DNA of 64,000 nt from Neoechinorhynchus agilis (taxonomy: Eukaryota > Acanthocephala). The stretch lies in NCBI GenBank assembly GCA_051530055.1, contig CM121341.1, positions 434,001-498,000 on the forward strand, read 5' to 3'. The position numbers and the translations under genes are program-made. The notes beneath the pieces are model-generated. The model was not told the DNA's origin. It made no database searches and saw nothing but the letters and a program-made list of their open reading frames with translations. Numbering within the stretch: the stretch's first letter is position 1; every line of letters starts with the position of its first letter. This document shows positions 60,801 to 64,000 of this stretch, piece by piece.

Positions 60801-61099
60801 CCTAAGAGACTAACTCATTATTGAGGGAATCTTGGTTGGAGCAATAGTTGTAGACACGATCAAAGAGCGACTTAATCCCAGTTATTGTATATTTAATTGG
60901 TACCATTGTAATGAATGAGGAACAATGTCAGTCGGTATACCAAGCTTCATCCTAAGAGACTTTTTTGGTTAACTCATTATTGAGTGATTCTTGGTTGGAG
61001 CAATAATTGTAGACACGATCAAAGAGCGACTTAATCCTAGCTATTTTATATTTAATTGGCGTCATTGTAATGAAAGGTGCACTGTCAGTCGGTATACCA
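60801..61099. repeat. Direct duplication of about 145 bp
   Basis: 60801-60942 and 60951-61099 share CCTAAGAGAC, TAACTCATTATTGAG, TTGGTTGGAGCAATA, GACACGATCAAAGAGCGAC and GTCAGTCGGTATACCA in the same order. The repeated unit is the 3' part of the adjacent Penelope-like RT fragment. Confidence 0.85.
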
Positions 61100-61560
61100 T
61101 TCTTACTGTATACACTAGTCTCAAACTCAGCGCTTTTTCGCGTTATCGAAACGTCCAAAACAGAGATCGCATTATGATTCTCCGAGTCTACAGTCCATTG
61201 GATGTTGCTGTGCTTGGAATTCAGCATGTGAGCAAACTTTTCCGGTTCTGTGGTTTCATCGACTAAGATAAAAATGTCATCTAGGTATCTCTACCAGAAT
61301 TTCACACCCGGTAAGCTTGAAACGTTCTTAGCCTCCCAATCGCGCATGAACAATTCGGCTAGAAGTTTGGCAAGTGGACTCCCCATGGACAGTCCATCTA
61401 CTTGGTGATAGCCCTTACCTTCGAAGTTAAAATAAGTGTTCCTCGTGCACATGTGTAAGAGATCAGTCGACGGGGCAAGTTAGTACGTTTCCTTTATGTA
61501 GCAATGCATCCACGTTCCATAATGGAATTGTGATTCCAGCAAAATCGGCCTCGGATATCA
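60951..61560 (-). mobile_element. Penelope-like element reverse transcriptase fragment
   Basis: Minus-strand translation gives LLHMCTRNTYFNFEGKGYHQ, DGLSMGSPLAKLLAELFM, then RYLDDIFILVDET with the catalytic YLDD, and HMLNSKHSNIQWTVDSENH with ISVLDVSITR. This succession (DGxxMGSPLxxxLAxxFM, W-RYxDDIF, hPNIxFTxE, LxFLDV) is the Penelope-like RT signature. One stop replaces a residue just before RYLDD. Upstream motifs and the GIY-YIG domain are missing here. Confidence 0.85.
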
Positions 61561-61878
61561 TCTTTTCCATTTCAACGTGTAATCTCATGTTATTGAATTT
61601 GCCAAAAGGAATGAAGTCCGTCGACTATGTCACCAATTTGGCGCTGGGATCGCTTTATAATGGAAGCCACATTCATTCGCCAGGTTGAAACAGTGGACCG
61701 ATGAATAAGGCGGACTTTAAACTTAATCTAATTACAGTATGAATTTAACTATCCCCATATGTGTTTTTAGACCTTGATAAAGGCACAAGATTAAGCCGAA
61801 ATATCTGGATCAATAAATTCTTTCAATTTTTCCGCTATATAAAAACTTATTGTAGCTCGAACAAACATACTAAACCAC

Positions 61879-63262
61879 ATGGCAGCAACTCACCAAGGTC
61901 TCGTATCCGTTCGAGCATCTAATGTTGAAGATATAATAATATCGGAGTTCGATCACACAATTGTTTTGAGAGTGCTTCAATAAACGAGAATCCCTTTGAC
62001 CTTATCGCCTCAGATGCCAATAATCAACTTCAATACATGCGAATTTTCCTCGATCGAATAGCTTACCTCACTGTTGATTTCGTTTTTCTTTTTGTCATGC
62101 TGGTGGCTATGAGTGTTCTCTCGTTCTTCGGCAATGGCTAGCTAATTTCAGTTAATTAAAAATTCGACTAATGAGAAACTACAAAAGGAACAACCGAGGT
62201 CGGACAACTGACAGTAACATATTCAAAAGGCTCAGCTAAGTATTAATCACGTTCGTAAAAGCACTGCTTTGACAAGAAATAATGATATCTATTATTAATA
62301 TTTGCTGTCAGCCATACGCTAAATAGTCGGATGAAAGCTGAAAACCTTTCGATGTTGATAACTCCATAGAAATCATCAACGTTTGTTTCAAATATTTTAA
62401 GGATCTTCTCATTGTTCTAAATGGCCTAGATCTAAGGATTAAGCCCGGATTCAAGGTCATCATAAGTAAAAGCACTTTCTGGGGATTTTCGACACTGCAA
62501 ACAAATAGGTAGCTATTGTTGGACCACCTGGAACTGAATCAATGAATTTCAATCAACTAAGACACAGTATTTCACTCCTTCCATAGTTAAAATCGATTTT
62601 TACCATACAAATCCACTGAGTTATATTTTTAGGAAGCGGTATTGATGAATATTATTATTCGGCTTAACTTGGATCCGTTGCAAGAAAAGTCCGATAGCAA
62701 GTGTGATTATTTTTTTAGTTTAAATCAAAGTATAAAGTTATAGGTTGGACTGGATAATCATCGAATTCGGCAACCAAGCTTTAGCTATTCTACAAACAAG
62801 CTCGATTACGTGTGCGAAAGCGAATTGGAATTTGGAGAAAATGAGAGGTAGTTATTGTAGTTGGCAAAGATACTTCTAGAACGGAAATTAATTGTTGTGA
62901 TTTACGAGGCCAGTTCCAGCGTCAACAAGCAAACGCAGATCAAAATCCAAGATATTATAACTAGCGAGCTAAAGGAAAGTACTATAATCAGTATAATGCA
63001 CAAGGTCCAAGATGCAATCTACAGCGATGTAGTTATGCTTGTGAAAGGTGGAGATTTGGCCGAGAGTGGAAAATCACCAGAGTTGCTAGCGAACGGAAAC
63101 AAGATCTTCCATCGGATGACGATCACCAGTGGCAAATATGCTGAGGTTACAGATATAAAAATAATATCGAATACATTGAGTTTTGGAAGCGCGAAGAGAA
63201 TTAAACAAATTCAGCAAGAACGAAAGTGGCTACTAAGTTTGCTAACGGGCGCCGTTATTTGA
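61879..63262 (+). pseudogene. ABCC (MRP)-type ABC transporter, degenerate C-terminal half
   Basis: Pieces of an ABCC exporter occur in correct order. THQGLVSVRASNVED resembles the S-GL-IRA loop before the last helices, and a hydrophobic TMD segment near 62045-62140 follows. Then come LNGLDLRIKPGFKV, VAIVGPPGTES at the Walker A position (the usual GxxGxGKS lysine is replaced by Glu), NQLRHSISLLP, RLNLDPLQEKSDS, KLDYVCESELEFGENE and the last frame 62861-63262. That frame has VIYEASSSVN where Walker B reads V-LDEATSSVD, and IMHKVQDA at the H-loop. The LSGGQ/SVGQ signature was not found, and stops separate the blocks. Loss of the Walker A lysine and the Walker B aspartate argues for a pseudogene; a catalytically dead paralogue is less likely. 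Confidence 0.75.
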
Positions 63263-63775
63263 AATCCCCAAAACACGTACCAGCTTCTTTCCTTTCGGAG
63301 ATGAGCCATGTCGAGAACTTAATGGAATCGTTAAGGGTTTAAAAGAGTAGATATCGGAATTCGTTGTGACCACATCAACTTGCTCAATAAAAATACGATT
63401 GAAAAAGAGCGAGTTTTAAGTCAATGAACGTATAGTATAAAAGCTTAAGTGCAAGATACATAACTGCAATGATAAGTTTAAATGTTGGCCTATTTGATGA
63501 GAGCGTAGTATAAAAAAGGGAATCCGGCGACCGTTGCAACCGTCAATCCTCACAACTGTCTCAGATTCTAGTTTTACCATGAACTAAGAGGATTTACGTC
63601 CAAGTAATCGAGTCCTCGATCACGAGACCAAATCTCAATAATATGCGCAGGGGTTGCGGGTCCTCATCCCCTGTTCTTTTATGAATGGAAAGCAATATAA
63701 TAAATCAAGATACGGCTAGGGCGTCCCCTCCCGTAAGCGACCCGGTACATCATCCCCAGGTTTAGAAGCTATAAA
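63263..63775. other. Region without a recognised gene
   Basis: About 510 bp; no feature identified. Confidence 0.4.
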
Positions 63776-64000
63776 CTAAAGAAACGTCATGTCCCACTTA
63801 AGATCACAGCGAGAAATATCCGAACTCTTCTAGACAAGGGCACGGAACGTCCATCCCAAAGAGCTGTTCTTAACAGAAAAGCGGCGGTAAAATCCAAGAT
63901 TCCGACTCTGGATACACTTTCTTTTGGGAAGGAGAAAGAAGAGTTGAAAATTCGCCGCCAAAACGAAACTTGTTGAGGATCACAGTCTGCATCTTTTCAA
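63776..64000 (+). mobile_element. LINE endonuclease N-terminal fragment
   Basis: An open stretch encodes ARNIRTLLDKGTERPSQRAV, resembling the WNVRTLLD..RPERRTALVA start of RTE-like and related LINE endonucleases, and then diverges. The usual Trp-Asn (metal-binding Asn) reads Arg-Asn. It continues to the edge of the window. Confidence 0.6.

Overview
The window is eukaryotic and almost certainly from an invertebrate animal. It is AT-rich. The recognisable genes are split by many very short GT-AG introns (mostly 39-62 nt). The genes have metazoan relatives: V-ATPase subunit A, BUD23, a small Tim chaperone, an SLC7 amino-acid transporter, an INPP5E-type phosphatase and NSUN2. Compact introns together with Penelope-like elements and several LINE types would suit a nematode (possibly a basal lineage) or a similar compact-intron invertebrate. 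The species cannot be fixed from the sequence. No prokaryotic operon, CRISPR array, tRNA or rRNA gene was recognised.

Layout: 0-7 kb is two satellite arrays (about 244 bp and about 145 bp periods). 7-12 kb holds two minus-strand genes, the V-ATPase catalytic subunit A and the rRNA methyltransferase BUD23. They are followed by a LINE 3' relic and an unrecognised basic protein (14-15.1 kb). 16-20.2 kb is a clean array of about 126 bp, then a small Tim gene. 21.2-26.5 kb is an array of about 374 bp. 27.5-29.3 kb is an SLC7 light-chain-type transporter in nine exons. 29.3-34.3 kb has retroelement scraps and one or two unrecognised plus-strand genes.

34.4-42.1 kb is a large inverted duplication: two near-identical arms of 1590 bp flank 4.57 kb that contains most of a cullin-like gene. 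42.1-49.5 kb is a graveyard of retroelements (Penelope GIY-YIG, LINE endonuclease and reverse transcriptase). 50.1-52.5 kb is an INPP5E-like phosphatase and 53.6-56.3 kb is NSUN2. 56.6-61.6 kb is another decayed LINE and a Penelope RT. 61.9-63.3 kb is a decayed ABCC transporter, and the window ends inside one more LINE endonuclease fragment.

The housekeeping genes are independent of each other; I see no shared pathway. The most interesting signal is in the non-coding repeats. A roughly 30-nt hammerhead-ribozyme-like core (CUGAUGA, a stem, then a GAAA-like element) recurs in the 244-bp satellite and in a 219-bp foldback element, with a more doubtful version in the 374-bp satellite. This suggests that different repeats share a ribozyme-derived ancestor, in a region that also carries Penelope-like retroelements.
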